13,829 nt of DNA, taken from Bacillota bacterium. Lineage in GTDB: Bacteria; Bacillota; Desulfotomaculia; Desulfotomaculales; JAJYZD01. The translations under genes were made by a program, and so were the position numbers. The number at the start of each line of letters is the position of its first letter. The stretch's first letter is position 1. The stretch spans positions 1 to 13,829 of the forward strand of contig JAJYZD010000081.1 in the NCBI GenBank assembly GCA_021800315.1, given 5' to 3'. Of the stretch, positions 1 to 7,441 are shown one piece after another. The notes beneath the pieces were generated by a model. The model did not search any database, was not told the origin of the DNA, and saw only the letters and a list, made by a program, of their open reading frames with translations.

Positions 1-76
1 TACTTTTTTCCTCTTTGAAAATTTCCAGGACCACCTCGACCTTGAAGTCACCCGAGTACCGCTTCCTGACCCCCAT
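1..76 (-). CDS. IS3-family transposase OrfA, N-terminal fragment (runs off the window)
   Basis: The first 25 residues are visible, beginning MGVRKRYSGDFKVEVV. This matches the start of IS3-family OrfA proteins, whose first helix carries an (R/K)RYS-x-(E/D)FK motif followed by a helix-turn-helix that recognises the IS ends. Normally OrfA is about 90-100 residues and OrfB, the DDE catalytic part, is made by programmed frameshifting; both would lie left of base 1. The ATG at 74-76 is the only sensible start, just inside the terminal repeat. I see no obvious strong ribosome site upstream, as is common for transposases. The family call rests on the short N-terminus together with the matching IS end. 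Confidence 0.65.
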   Translation of the reverse strand, partial: MGVRKRYSGDFKVEVVLEIFKEEKS

Positions 77-122
77 CGTTGCTTAGGACCCCCTCTTTTT
101 TTTGTCCGATTTCTGGGGTCCA
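1..122 (-). mobile_element. End of an IS3-family insertion sequence
   Basis: The minus strand starts at base 122 with TGGACCCCAGAAATCGGACA, the kind of TG-initiated terminal sequence seen in IS3-family elements. About 46 bases inside it begins an OrfA-type transposase reading frame that runs off the window. The element abuts groEL coding sequence with no intervening DNA, so it probably inserted into or recombined within groEL. The other end and the target duplication lie outside the window. Confidence 0.72.
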
Positions 123-123
123 T

Positions 124-1159
<1,036 letters not shown>

Positions 1160-1169
1160 CCTGGTATTG

Positions 1170-1192
1170 AAAGGCCCCCGCGGGGCCTTTCT
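1170..1192 (+). terminator. Rho-independent terminator of the groEL remnant
   Basis: Eleven bases after the ancestral groEL stop there is a perfect 9-bp GC-rich stem (AAAGGCCCC / GGGGCCTTT) with a 3-nt loop, followed by a short pyrimidine-rich stretch. It is a typical end-of-operon hairpin, though the following T-run is interrupted. Confidence 0.75.
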
Positions 1193-1324
1193 TCGTCTCG
1201 GGGGCAGGTTCGAGAATATTGACTGTCTTTTTAGGACCATAGACTGTCCGGGCGGTAGGGAAAAAGGTGGCGCGAATAGGACGGCCAAGAGCAGCACCAA
1301 GTCCCGGCATTCCTTAAACCTGTC

Positions 1325-1346
1325 GCGTATACCTATACGCATACGC
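1325..1346. repeat. Palindrome with an adjacent partial direct repeat
   Basis: GCGTATA-CC-TATACGC is a perfect 7-bp inverted repeat with a 2-nt spacer, followed at once by a further ATACGC. It lies between two convergent terminators (1170-1192 and 1363-1394), with no open gene on either side that it would obviously control. It resembles an operator or a cruciform; the function is unknown. Confidence 0.4.
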
Positions 1347-1362
1347 CCAACTACATGCCACG

Positions 1363-1394
1363 AAAAAGGCCGCCGTTAGGACACGACCGGCAGC
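1363..1394 (-). terminator. Rho-independent terminator of the zinc-ribbon gene
   Basis: Reading the minus strand, a 7-bp stem GCTGCCG / CGGCGGC (one G-T pair) with a 12-nt loop is followed by CTTTTT. It begins 11 bases beyond the stop codon of the zinc-ribbon gene and fits its end. Confidence 0.6.
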
Positions 1395-1404
1395 ATTGCC
1401 CCCG

Positions 1405-1701
1405 TTAACCCCTGTTCCGCGTAAAGCAGTCCCGGCAGTAAACAGGCCGGTCGCCGCGTGGTTGAAACGGTACCTGCGTCTCACGACCGCAGGCAGCGCA
1501 CACGGCCGGAAACATCTGCCTGTCCTGCCGGCCGGAATATCCTCCTTGACCACGATCGGTCTGTTTCCGGGCCGCCCGGCACTCCGGACACCGGCCGGGC
1601 TTGTTGGTGAATCCTTTCTCGGCAAAGAATTCCTGCTCGGATACCGGGAAGACAAAATCTCTGCCACAGTCACGACAGGTCAGCACTTGATCTTGAAACA
1701 C
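1405..1701 (-). CDS. Small zinc-ribbon protein with two Cys4 clusters
   Basis: This 98-residue protein has four CxxC knuckles: CRDC at 10-13, CPEC at 38-41, CAAC at about 68-71 and CRDC near 89-92. The first pair, together with the phenylalanine-rich spacer, fits the 'probable zinc-ribbon' (zf-trcl) family. The second pair, ending YCRDCF, fits the CxxC-x17-CxxC domain often joined to it. Each half should bind one zinc ion; the cellular role of the family is unclear, with nucleic-acid or protein binding likely. The start is GTG (1699-1701), chosen because AAGGAGG lies 8 bases upstream (1710-1716). The unit is monocistronic with its own promoter (1821-1849), a roughly 110-nt leader and a terminator (1363-1394). 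There is no signal peptide or membrane segment. Confidence 0.88.
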   Translation of the reverse strand: MFQDQVLTCRDCGRDFVFPVSEQEFFAEKGFTNKPGRCPECRAARKQTDRGQGGYSGRQDRQMFPAVCAACGRETQVPFQPRGDRPVYCRDCFTRNRG

Positions 1702-1815
1702 GAAGAAAACCTCCTTGATCTTTATTGGCCGTGTTATTGGGGAAAAAGCACGGCCTGTTCCCCGCTACCGGTGGGCAACCGAGATGGAGGCTTTGCTTGA
1801 TCCTGAACTTGGGCA
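1702..1815 (-). promoter_or_regulatory. Structured 5' leader of the zinc-ribbon gene (possible regulatory RNA)
   Basis: The ~110-nt leader can fold. GGCCGTG and CACGGCC form a 7-bp hairpin just upstream of the AAGGAGG site, and a competing pairing of GGGGAA with TTCCCC is possible. It also contains GCAAAGCCTCC followed 16 bases later by GGTAGCGGGG, strings that recall the 3' half of class-I cyclic-di-GMP (GEMM) riboswitches. The 5' half of that motif (GGGCAAA and the GNRA-capped stem) is not present, so I do not call it a riboswitch. Alternative pairings before the ribosome site make translational control plausible. Confidence 0.35.
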
Positions 1816-1820
1816 CCTTT

Positions 1821-1849
1821 AATATATCAGGATTCCGGAAGTGTGTAAA
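1821..1849 (-). promoter_or_regulatory. Sigma-A-type promoter for the zinc-ribbon gene
   Basis: Minus-strand TTTACA (1844-1849) and TATATT (1821-1826) are separated by exactly 17 bases, each matching the consensus at five of six positions. The inferred transcription start is near 1814. Confidence 0.75.
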
Positions 1850-2164
1850 TATTTCAGCAAGATAGAACAGCAAACCGACTACGCAGGGTTTGCGGTGCCC
1901 CGGCCAGCCCCTTTGTCTGTCCCCAACCCAAAACCGCGTACGGCCTGCCCCCCGGCCCCAACCTCATCCCACGCATTCCCGGTCATCAGGGCGACCAACA
2001 CTGAATTGCCAGGACTGCTTAACTTCACCCGGACAGTCCACCCCCGTCTCCAAGTCACGCTGCCCAAGGCATCCCCTCCGCACAGCCCTGACAACAGATG
2101 CATGCTTCAACACTGGACTGCGGCCTTGATTCCTTTCGTCATCCCTTTGTTCGTGGTAAAATCG
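1850..2164. other. Strand-skewed intergenic DNA, no convincing gene
   Basis: About 300 bases that are markedly C-rich on the plus strand (1880-2110). Short open frames exist on both strands, but none has a ribosome site, a recognisable motif or protein-like composition. I see no tRNA or transposase fragment. Confidence 0.5.
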
Positions 2165-2386
2165 TGAAAAGGATATGGCAAAGAGGGCAGATAGTGTGAA
2201 TGTATTGGAAACCCCGTGAGCGTCAGGATAAAGAGGCCTTTACGACGGGGTGGTAGAGGGAGTAGCCTAATGGGAAGGGGACGCCTGACCGGTGATGTGG
2301 CAGCTGTATCCTGGCCAGGAAAGCTACCGGGCTGCCCTCCGCTTCGGGAGGGCAGCCCCAAGTGGATACGCCCACTTAAAAGGGAG
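2165..2386 (+). ncRNA. Candidate structured RNA upstream of small ORFs
   Basis: The plus strand holds many complementary segments: ACCCCGT (2211-2217) with ACGGGGT (2245-2251), enclosing TAAAG/CTTTA; GGTAG (2252-2256) with CTACC (2324-2328); a perfect 12-bp stem 2329-2340/2347-2358 with a CTTCGG-type loop; and GTATCC (2306-2311) with GGATAC (2364-2369). The last pairing competes with AAGTGG/CCACTT (2360-2365/2372-2377), which ends three bases before a Shine-Dalgarno. GAGGGCAG occurs twice (2183-2190, 2348-2355), and both copies can pair with the same CTGCCCTC (2332-2339). Mutually exclusive pairings before a ribosome site are riboswitch-like. I do not recognise a known class, and no confident promoter is seen. 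Confidence 0.4.
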
Positions 2387-2392
2387 TCACTA

Positions 2393-2455
2393 ATGGAAAA
2401 ATATGGGCAGATTTCGCTCAACGAAAACGGTACCATCTCCCTACTACCATCATAA
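2393..2455 (+). CDS. Putative 20-residue small ORF after the structured leader
   Basis: ATG GAA AAA begins six bases after AAGGGAG (2380-2386) and encodes MEKYGQISLNENGTISLLPS before TAA. The ribosome site is good and the composition is protein-like, but the peptide has no recognisable motif, signal or membrane segment. It could be a leader peptide, a translated marker of the RNA element upstream, or chance. It is followed after 71 bases by another small ORF on the same strand. Confidence 0.3.
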   Translation: MEKYGQISLNENGTISLLPS

Positions 2456-2526
2456 CCCCAAAGCCGCCCCAGGGCTGACTGACTGACCTGATAAGGGTGG
2501 CCTAATAACAGAGCACAGGGAGAAAA

Positions 2527-2670
2527 ATGACCCAGCGGCTGGCTACCTTTCCCGGGAGCGATGGGGTCTATTTTGGTATCCTTTTTCTTGAGCGTAGCCA
2601 CCAAGGTCTCATGCCGCATTGGGGAGTGCAGGAATACCGAATCAGGCCACCAGAACAATGGTCTGGATAG
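2527..2670 (+). CDS. Putative 47-residue small ORF
   Basis: This short frame begins MTQRLATFPGSDGVYFGILF and ends in a tryptophan-containing tail (PPEQWSG). AGGGAG (2517-2522) lies four bases upstream, which is rather close for an efficient ribosome site. No family is recognised. The residue mix is credible for a small cytosolic protein, but length alone cannot separate it from chance or from a fragment of a decayed gene. It follows the 20-codon ORF, so the two may share a transcript starting in the structured region. Confidence 0.25.
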   Translation: MTQRLATFPGSDGVYFGILFLERSHQGLMPHWGVQEYRIRPPEQWSG

Positions 2671-2757
2671 TTCAAAACGCGACACCATCCCTTGTTCTTC
2701 CAAAGGGAGTTATCTTACGGGAGCAAGGGCAGGCGCCATGTTTAAGGACCTGGGACT

Positions 2758-2791
2758 GGAACACTGATTATCCGCCCGTGATCAGTGTTGG
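2758..2791 (-). terminator. Hairpin downstream of the doxX-like gene
   Basis: A perfect 9-bp inverted repeat, AACACTGAT (2760-2768) and ATCAGTGTT (2781-2789), with a 12-nt loop starts four bases beyond the DoxX-like stop. Neither side has a clear T-run, so it may be a weak or factor-dependent terminator or an mRNA-stabilising 3' stem. Confidence 0.45.
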
Positions 2792-2793
2792 AT

Positions 2794-3330
2794 CTATGCC
2801 AACCCCGGTCCCTGTCCGCCACCGAAAGAGGCGATTTTGGACCAGGCTGGCCAACGCCGGATAATGAGGCGGTCCAGGCTGAACTCGGACATCCCGGCGG
2901 AATACTGCAACGCCGCCAGGTAAAGAAAGACAACGGCGTAAATTATGGCCGTTCCCACATCCGTTGCCCCCGGGGTATACGGCCCGCCGAAGCCTTCGGC
3001 CGTGGACCAGACCCCCAAACTGAAGAGTATGCCCATTCCATAGCCGATTTTCTGGGCAAAGCCGAAAATCAATCCCAGGGCGGTGGCCGATTCGAAAAAA
3101 GCGGTAAAAAGAGCCCAGCCGTGGGGATCACGGGCCACCATGGCAATCCAGAAATGAAACCATGGCTGTAGCCAGCGGGGTTGGCCCCTGGCGGCCATTT
3201 TGATCAGGGAAAGGTACTCGGCGAAAAAAGCGGGGCTCCACTTCAGGTAAGCATCAACCCCCCATATAAGTCCGAACAGCAATCTCAACGCGCCGGTCAG
3301 CTTCTGTTCGGTCAGTTTCTGTTGCCGCAT
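2794..3330 (-). CDS. DoxX-like integral membrane protein
   Basis: A 178-residue protein with about four hydrophobic segments: LTGALRLLFGLIWGVDAYLKW near residues 10-30, PWFHFWIAMVA near 55-66, a long central stretch (LFTAFFESATALGLIFGF onward) near 75-110, and VGTAIIYAVVFLYLAALQYS near 125-145. This is the four-helix DoxX/DoxD layout, including the Arg in the first helix and the glycine-rich helix 3. DoxX proteins are linked to quinone-dependent redox or sulfur metabolism, but most members are uncharacterised. The third in-frame Met (3330) is chosen because GGAGGTGAT (3338-3346) lies 7 bases upstream; the two earlier Met codons add 14 residues and lack a site. The gene stands alone with its own promoter. 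Confidence 0.75.
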   Translation of the reverse strand: MRQQKLTEQKLTGALRLLFGLIWGVDAYLKWSPAFFAEYLSLIKMAARGQPRWLQPWFHFWIAMVARDPHGWALFTAFFESATALGLIFGFAQKIGYGMGILFSLGVWSTAEGFGGPYTPGATDVGTAIIYAVVFLYLAALQYSAGMSEFSLDRLIIRRWPAWSKIASFGGGQGPGLA

Positions 3331-3480
3331 GCTGGTCATCACCTCCGGTAGTTTTACCCCAAACCGTTCCATCCCCGGCTGGTCCCAAGTCCTGGTTACG
3401 CCATCCCTTCCCGGCAGGCGAAGCCGATTATGGGAGGCGCGGGGAGGGAAGGTTCTCTTGCGTCCCCCGGTGGTCTTTCC
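3331..3480 (-). promoter_or_regulatory. Long leader of the doxX-like gene with its ribosome site
   Basis: The leader is about 150 nt. It has a 7-bp stem CCTTCCC/GGGAAGG (arms at 3446-3452 and 3406-3412) enclosing a smaller GGC/GCC hairpin, then the ribosome site GGAGGTGAT (3338-3346), which decides the start at 3330. Its length exceeds what a simple promoter needs, so post-transcriptional control is possible. I could not match it to a riboswitch class. Confidence 0.35.
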
Positions 3481-3486
3481 GTAACA

Positions 3487-3495
3487 ATTATAGCA
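3487..3495 (-). promoter_or_regulatory. Extended -10 promoter for the doxX-like gene
   Basis: The minus strand reads TGCTATAAT: a perfect TATAAT with the TGn extension. No good -35 hexamer is found 16-18 bases upstream, as is usual for extended -10 promoters. Inferred start is near 3480. Confidence 0.55.
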
Positions 3496-3845
3496 CCAAC
3501 CGCCGGAAACAGGATCTCATTTCCGTTACGGCAATGTAACATTTTGGACATCCAAGAGACTCCGGTCAAAATCAGCGGTAGGCTCCCCAAAGAAGTATAC
3601 CAAGGGAATTAAGAAAGCTTCCCGTGACCACAATTCTAGCTAATACCACAATAAGCCATTAATCCGGCCATGGCCCATATTACTGTGCCCGAGGGGCGAG
3701 AGGCGGGCTACAAGAACCGCCCCCTCCCTATCCATGGAAACACAAACATGTGCCACCCCTTCTCAGCACTGCATCCTGGCCGAACCGCACAGCGTTGCCC
3801 GAAACGAAAACCACTTCCGGCACTTCGTCCCTGGAGCGGGTTTAC
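3496..3845. other. Intergenic region, no gene seen
   Basis: About 350 bases between the doxX promoter and the end of the sugar operon. No open frame has a ribosome site or recognisable motif. GGCGG (3702-3706) and CCGCC (3717-3721), with overlapping GGGGCG/CGCCCC, can form a GC-rich hairpin that might end the operon from the right, but it has no T-run and lies about 125 bases past the stop. Confidence 0.5.
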
Positions 3846-6800
3846 CTAATCGCTCTTTTCCCCTGCTTCCTGTCTTACGGATTCCGGTATCAGATCGCCG
3901 ACCCGACCGGTGGCCAGGCATATATGGGTATCGGCAGCCCCGTAATAAACCAGGATTTCGTCCGCGGCATCCAGCACTTCCTTATCGGTAGCCGGCACCG
4001 CGCCGCAGGTGAAAACGACATTGGGCACCCAACTCTCCCCTTCCTTGCCGATCTCGTACTCGGTTTCGGGAGAGAGGACAGGATTCGGCGAACGGTAGAG
4101 CAGTCGCTCCGGATTAGCAAGGTCGGCCAGGATAACGCCCAGACGGTACACCCTGTTCCGGTCGACGCCGTGGTAGATAAGCAGCCAGCCGTATTTGGTC
4201 TTGATGGGCTGTGAACCCCCTCCTATCTTCAAGGAGTCCCACATCCATCCCGAACGCGGCCCCAGGATGATGGAGTGCATTTTTTTGGAAGCCGGAAACT
4301 CGAGCTTATCCAGGTGCGACACCCAGATGCCGGGCTCTATCCGGTGATAGATGATGTATTCCCCGTTTATTTTTTCCGGAAACAGCAAGGCGTCCTTGTC
4401 CCAGATGTCCTGGACGTTCTGGAAGGCAGGGCCCTTTCTTTCCCACTGGTCAAACCTCTTGTTCAACAGGTCATCCAGCCCTATGGCGGCGGCCGAGACC
4501 TGGGCCAGAACACCGTCGTAAGCGGTGTAAAGCATGTATACCTTGCTTTCGATTATCGCCACCCGCGGGTCTTCGACACCTTTTGTCTCCGTCGGGTCCT
4601 GCGGCCCGAATGCGGGCTCCGGCAGCCTCTCCAGCACGTTATAGCCGTCCGTCACGGCCAGCCCGATCCGCGACACCGCGTCGTCTCCGAACGCCCTGTA
4701 GAGAAGGTAGACTCTGTCCTTGACCCGAAGAGCCGCCGTGTTCAAGACGTACTTGCTTTCCCACGGGTGCTCACCGACCGGGCTCAGGACCGGATTGCCC
4801 GCATACCTGACGAGAGGCTTCGCCGCCGGGTAATCCTGCGACTCCTGCACCATTACGGTAATACCTTTTGGATTAACGCCCAGAAGGACGTCCAGAAGGT
4901 TTTCGCAGGCCCGGCCTTCGCCTATGAGCTGGATCACCATCTTCATGATCTCGCCGGGGTCATAGCCCAAATCCTTATATATCTCTTCAAGAAATTCATG
5001 GTTGAACCACATCTCCTCGACGTGGCTGGAACGCGGGGTGGGAACGCCCTTTCCGCCCTTGTAGCTATAGCTGGCCCAACTCCAGGCCGAACAAGGCAGA
5101 AAAGTGCCGTCGGCCAGGACCTGGCTCAAGCCGTAGCCGTCGCACATAATGCTTATCAAGCGGGCCCTTTCGTTGTGGCCGGCAACCTCCAGCCTTTGGG
5201 CCAGCGCCCGGAACTGGCTGACCATCGCCCGGTGGTGGAGGTTTTCAAATATATTATGGGCGGAGAAGGCCATAGTTTCGTAAAGTTCAACCAGGGAGTT
5301 GTGAATCTTGACGCCTAGATTTTTCCTCTCCTTGACGTAAGTTCGCCAGAGGGTGTCGTAGTTTTGGGCCATCATGATGTGCCGGGCTACAAAGAGGGAA
5401 AAATGCAGTTTCGCGTAATTCCCCCCCATACCTTTCTTCAAGGGCGCGACCACAATTCTGGCAGTGAGCTGGTTGAAGTCGGAGATATTTCCCATTTCCA
5501 CCGTGCCGCCCAGCACCTGCCCGCCCAGTATAATTGGCCTGATCTCCACCTCGCTCATGCCGTCAGGCTGCAAATGGTCCAGCATCCACCCAAGCGCCGA
5601 CCTGTCTCCGTAATTCCTGGTTTCAACCATGTTGGCCAGGCTGACGGCATCCCTGACATCCATTTTCTTAACGAGTTCCCTGGGAGTCTTGTATCCCGCC
5701 GAGATCATGACATTGAGGGGCGGGAACCGGAGCAGCATCTCTCGCAAGACCTCGTCTTTGACAGAGAAAGTCCTGGGAGATTGGAAAATCCGGAAAAGAC
5801 CGTCGATTGTCTGCCTGGTTCCTTCCTCTGTGTACAGGTTCCCCGGCAGCAGCCATTCCATGGTTTTTTCCAGCTCACTCATGAATTCCTCCATACACCT
5901 GATTATCATTCCGGAGCCAGCGTTTCCCGATGTCTTCAGCCCGTCGCTGATAAAGCGGTTGAAGGATTCCTGATAGCGGCTCTGGAGGCGGTTTAACATC
6001 TCCTCCGAAGACATGACCTTGCCTTGCCGCCCCTCTATTCTTTTAGGCAGGACAGTAGGTACGCCCGGTATGAATTCCAGAAAGTCGACCGGAGTACAAA
6101 CCGGCTTCATTTCCTGGGCCCTCTGCTCCCACTTCAGCATAAACTGATCCCTCAACATGAGGAAATCTTGTCTTTGTTCTTCTTTTGCCGAAGCCACCTC
6201 ACTTGAGACAATGGACCTTATATCGACGTTCTTGATGTCTTTCAGTTGTTCCTCCACAAACTGAATATGCTCAATTAAACTGGACACCCTCCTGGTAAAA
6301 GCAAAAGTGAGGGCGCCCAGCAAATCATCTCTGCACACGGCGGGGACAAACCAGTACTTGAACAGCATGCGGTATACGATCTCGGACCAGACCTTCCCTT
6401 CTATTCTGAGATCTTTATCCGGTATCTCCCCGGTGCCTTCGTAAAGGCATTCGTAATAGACGGAATCATAAATGCTCTTGTCCTGGATGTAGCTTTCCCT
6501 AAACAAGGTCACGTCCCGGCTGGGAAAGACCGGCTTGTGTGGCCCGTCACTGGTCTTGCTGCCGTAAATATCGGGCGTCCTGATGATGAACCTGCTACCG
6601 ACCCAAGAGTCTTCATCCCTCTTTATGCATGTAAACAACGACCTGGCGTTTTCTTTAAAAATGCCCTTCAATTCCTCAGGCTGGAGTTCTTCCAGCCTGG
6701 CGCCGAGTTCCACCTCGCAGATTCTTTTGTTCCAGCGCATAGCCCGGCTTACCAGCCAGGCGTCGATTCCGGACCCCTGCGTGATGTCGGTCCAAAATTT

Positions 6801-7415
6801 AATGTCGGCGCAAAAATCCGCCACGGTATCGTGGGACAGGCCATAGACGCCGCCCAAAGACCCTTTAACGTTGTAGCCGTAAAAGACCTCCAACAGCGGG
6901 GCCGTGAACAAGCTTCCCAAAAGGTCCTCAAAATAGTGGCCCGGAAAAGAAGTCAAGACGATGTCATATTCCTTCCCGATAGGCTCAATAACGTGGCTGA
7001 TCCAATCCGGCTGCAGCCCCCTGCCTTGTCCCAGGTCGGCCGCAAAAATAGCCGCATCCGCCTCGAGCCTATCGGCTATCTCCAGGATCGCCCTAATGCA
7101 GGTGCCCCTGCCACCGCACCCGGGCCCCATCAGAAATGCGAGGTGGGGAGCCTTCAAATCCAGGCCCCTGGTGTGTTCCAGCGCTCCGGCGCCCGCCGGA
7201 TCCCCCACGCAGACTATCAGAGGCTTGCGCACGTCCGGAAGTCCGGCCAGCCCCTCGTCCAGCCCATTCAGTACCTCAAGCAGGCTATCCTTCTCATTGT
7301 TAAAAGGGATCCCGATTACCAAATCCACTTCATTAAACGCCTTGGCCTGCTCAACGGCGTCCTTGATGCTCCCGTTGAAAAGTGTCTCCGGATCTTCCGG
7401 CCGTTCAACAGCCAT
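3846..7415 (-). CDS. Bifunctional glycosyltransferase-GH130 phosphorylase fusion, 1189 residues
   Basis: Residues ~28-280 form a GT-A-like transferase resembling GT2/GT81 enzymes: DLVIGIPFNNEKDSL (31-45), IVCVGDP (67-73), a GxGxxGRG-like loop (97-104), AADLGQGRG (125-133, D127 where DxD-type metal ligands lie), GSLGGVYGLS (185-194), and ICEVELGAR (232-240). Residues ~340-860 match nothing I recognise; they look helical and lack membrane segments. Residues ~866-1175 are GH130: YAGNPVLSP, YRAFGDDAVSRIGLA, KGVEDPR with the likely general acid D949, WDKDALLFPEKINGEY, YHR, GGGSQP, YHGVDRNRVYRLGVILADL, PNVVFTCGAVP. K1007, R1025 and H1082 sit where phosphorylases bind phosphate. The ATG at 7415 has GGGAG 8 bases upstream and starts 26 bases after the preceding stop, so the two genes are co-transcribed. 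Cytosolic; beta-mannoside specificity is inferred from family. Confidence 0.85.
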   Translation of the reverse strand: MAVERPEDPETLFNGSIKDAVEQAKAFNEVDLVIGIPFNNEKDSLLEVLNGLDEGLAGLPDVRKPLIVCVGDPAGAGALEHTRGLDLKAPHLAFLMGPGCGGRGTCIRAILEIADRLEADAAIFAADLGQGRGLQPDWISHVIEPIGKEYDIVLTSFPGHYFEDLLGSLFTAPLLEVFYGYNVKGSLGGVYGLSHDTVADFCADIKFWTDITQGSGIDAWLVSRAMRWNKRICEVELGARLEELQPEELKGIFKENARSLFTCIKRDEDSWVGSRFIIRTPDIYGSKTSDGPHKPVFPSRDVTLFRESYIQDKSIYDSVYYECLYEGTGEIPDKDLRIEGKVWSEIVYRMLFKYWFVPAVCRDDLLGALTFAFTRRVSSLIEHIQFVEEQLKDIKNVDIRSIVSSEVASAKEEQRQDFLMLRDQFMLKWEQRAQEMKPVCTPVDFLEFIPGVPTVLPKRIEGRQGKVMSSEEMLNRLQSRYQESFNRFISDGLKTSGNAGSGMIIRCMEEFMSELEKTMEWLLPGNLYTEEGTRQTIDGLFRIFQSPRTFSVKDEVLREMLLRFPPLNVMISAGYKTPRELVKKMDVRDAVSLANMVETRNYGDRSALGWMLDHLQPDGMSEVEIRPIILGGQVLGGTVEMGNISDFNQLTARIVVAPLKKGMGGNYAKLHFSLFVARHIMMAQNYDTLWRTYVKERKNLGVKIHNSLVELYETMAFSAHNIFENLHHRAMVSQFRALAQRLEVAGHNERARLISIMCDGYGLSQVLADGTFLPCSAWSWASYSYKGGKGVPTPRSSHVEEMWFNHEFLEEIYKDLGYDPGEIMKMVIQLIGEGRACENLLDVLLGVNPKGITVMVQESQDYPAAKPLVRYAGNPVLSPVGEHPWESKYVLNTAALRVKDRVYLLYRAFGDDAVSRIGLAVTDGYNVLERLPEPAFGPQDPTETKGVEDPRVAIIESKVYMLYTAYDGVLAQVSAAAIGLDDLLNKRFDQWERKGPAFQNVQDIWDKDALLFPEKINGEYIIYHRIEPGIWVSHLDKLEFPASKKMHSIILGPRSGWMWDSLKIGGGSQPIKTKYGWLLIYHGVDRNRVYRLGVILADLANPERLLYRSPNPVLSPETEYEIGKEGESWVPNVVFTCGAVPATDKEVLDAADEILVYYGAADTHICLATGRVGDLIPESVRQEAGEKSD

Positions 7416-7441
7416 GCTCAAAACTCCCATCAGACAAACAA

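Noticed and set aside
1748..1815. Cyclic-di-GMP class-I riboswitch
   Set aside because: Only the 3'-half strings match; the GGGCAAA segment and GNRA-capped first stem are missing. Kept only as a possible structured leader.
2107..2703. Minus-strand 198-codon open frame
   Set aside because: The translation is proline- and serine-rich with no domain, has no ribosome site, and covers the region of strong plus-strand RNA structure; the hairpin alone accounts for part of the open frame.
3395..3485. GTTACG/CGTAAC pair as the closing stem of a doxX riboswitch
   Set aside because: The upstream arm lies between the -10 box and the inferred transcription start, so it would probably not be transcribed.
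4275..5318. Long plus-strand open frame inside the fusion gene
   Set aside because: It is the antisense of the minus-strand GT-GH130 coding sequence; it shows no motif or ribosome site, while the minus strand holds clear GH130 motifs. Long antisense frames are expected at this GC content.
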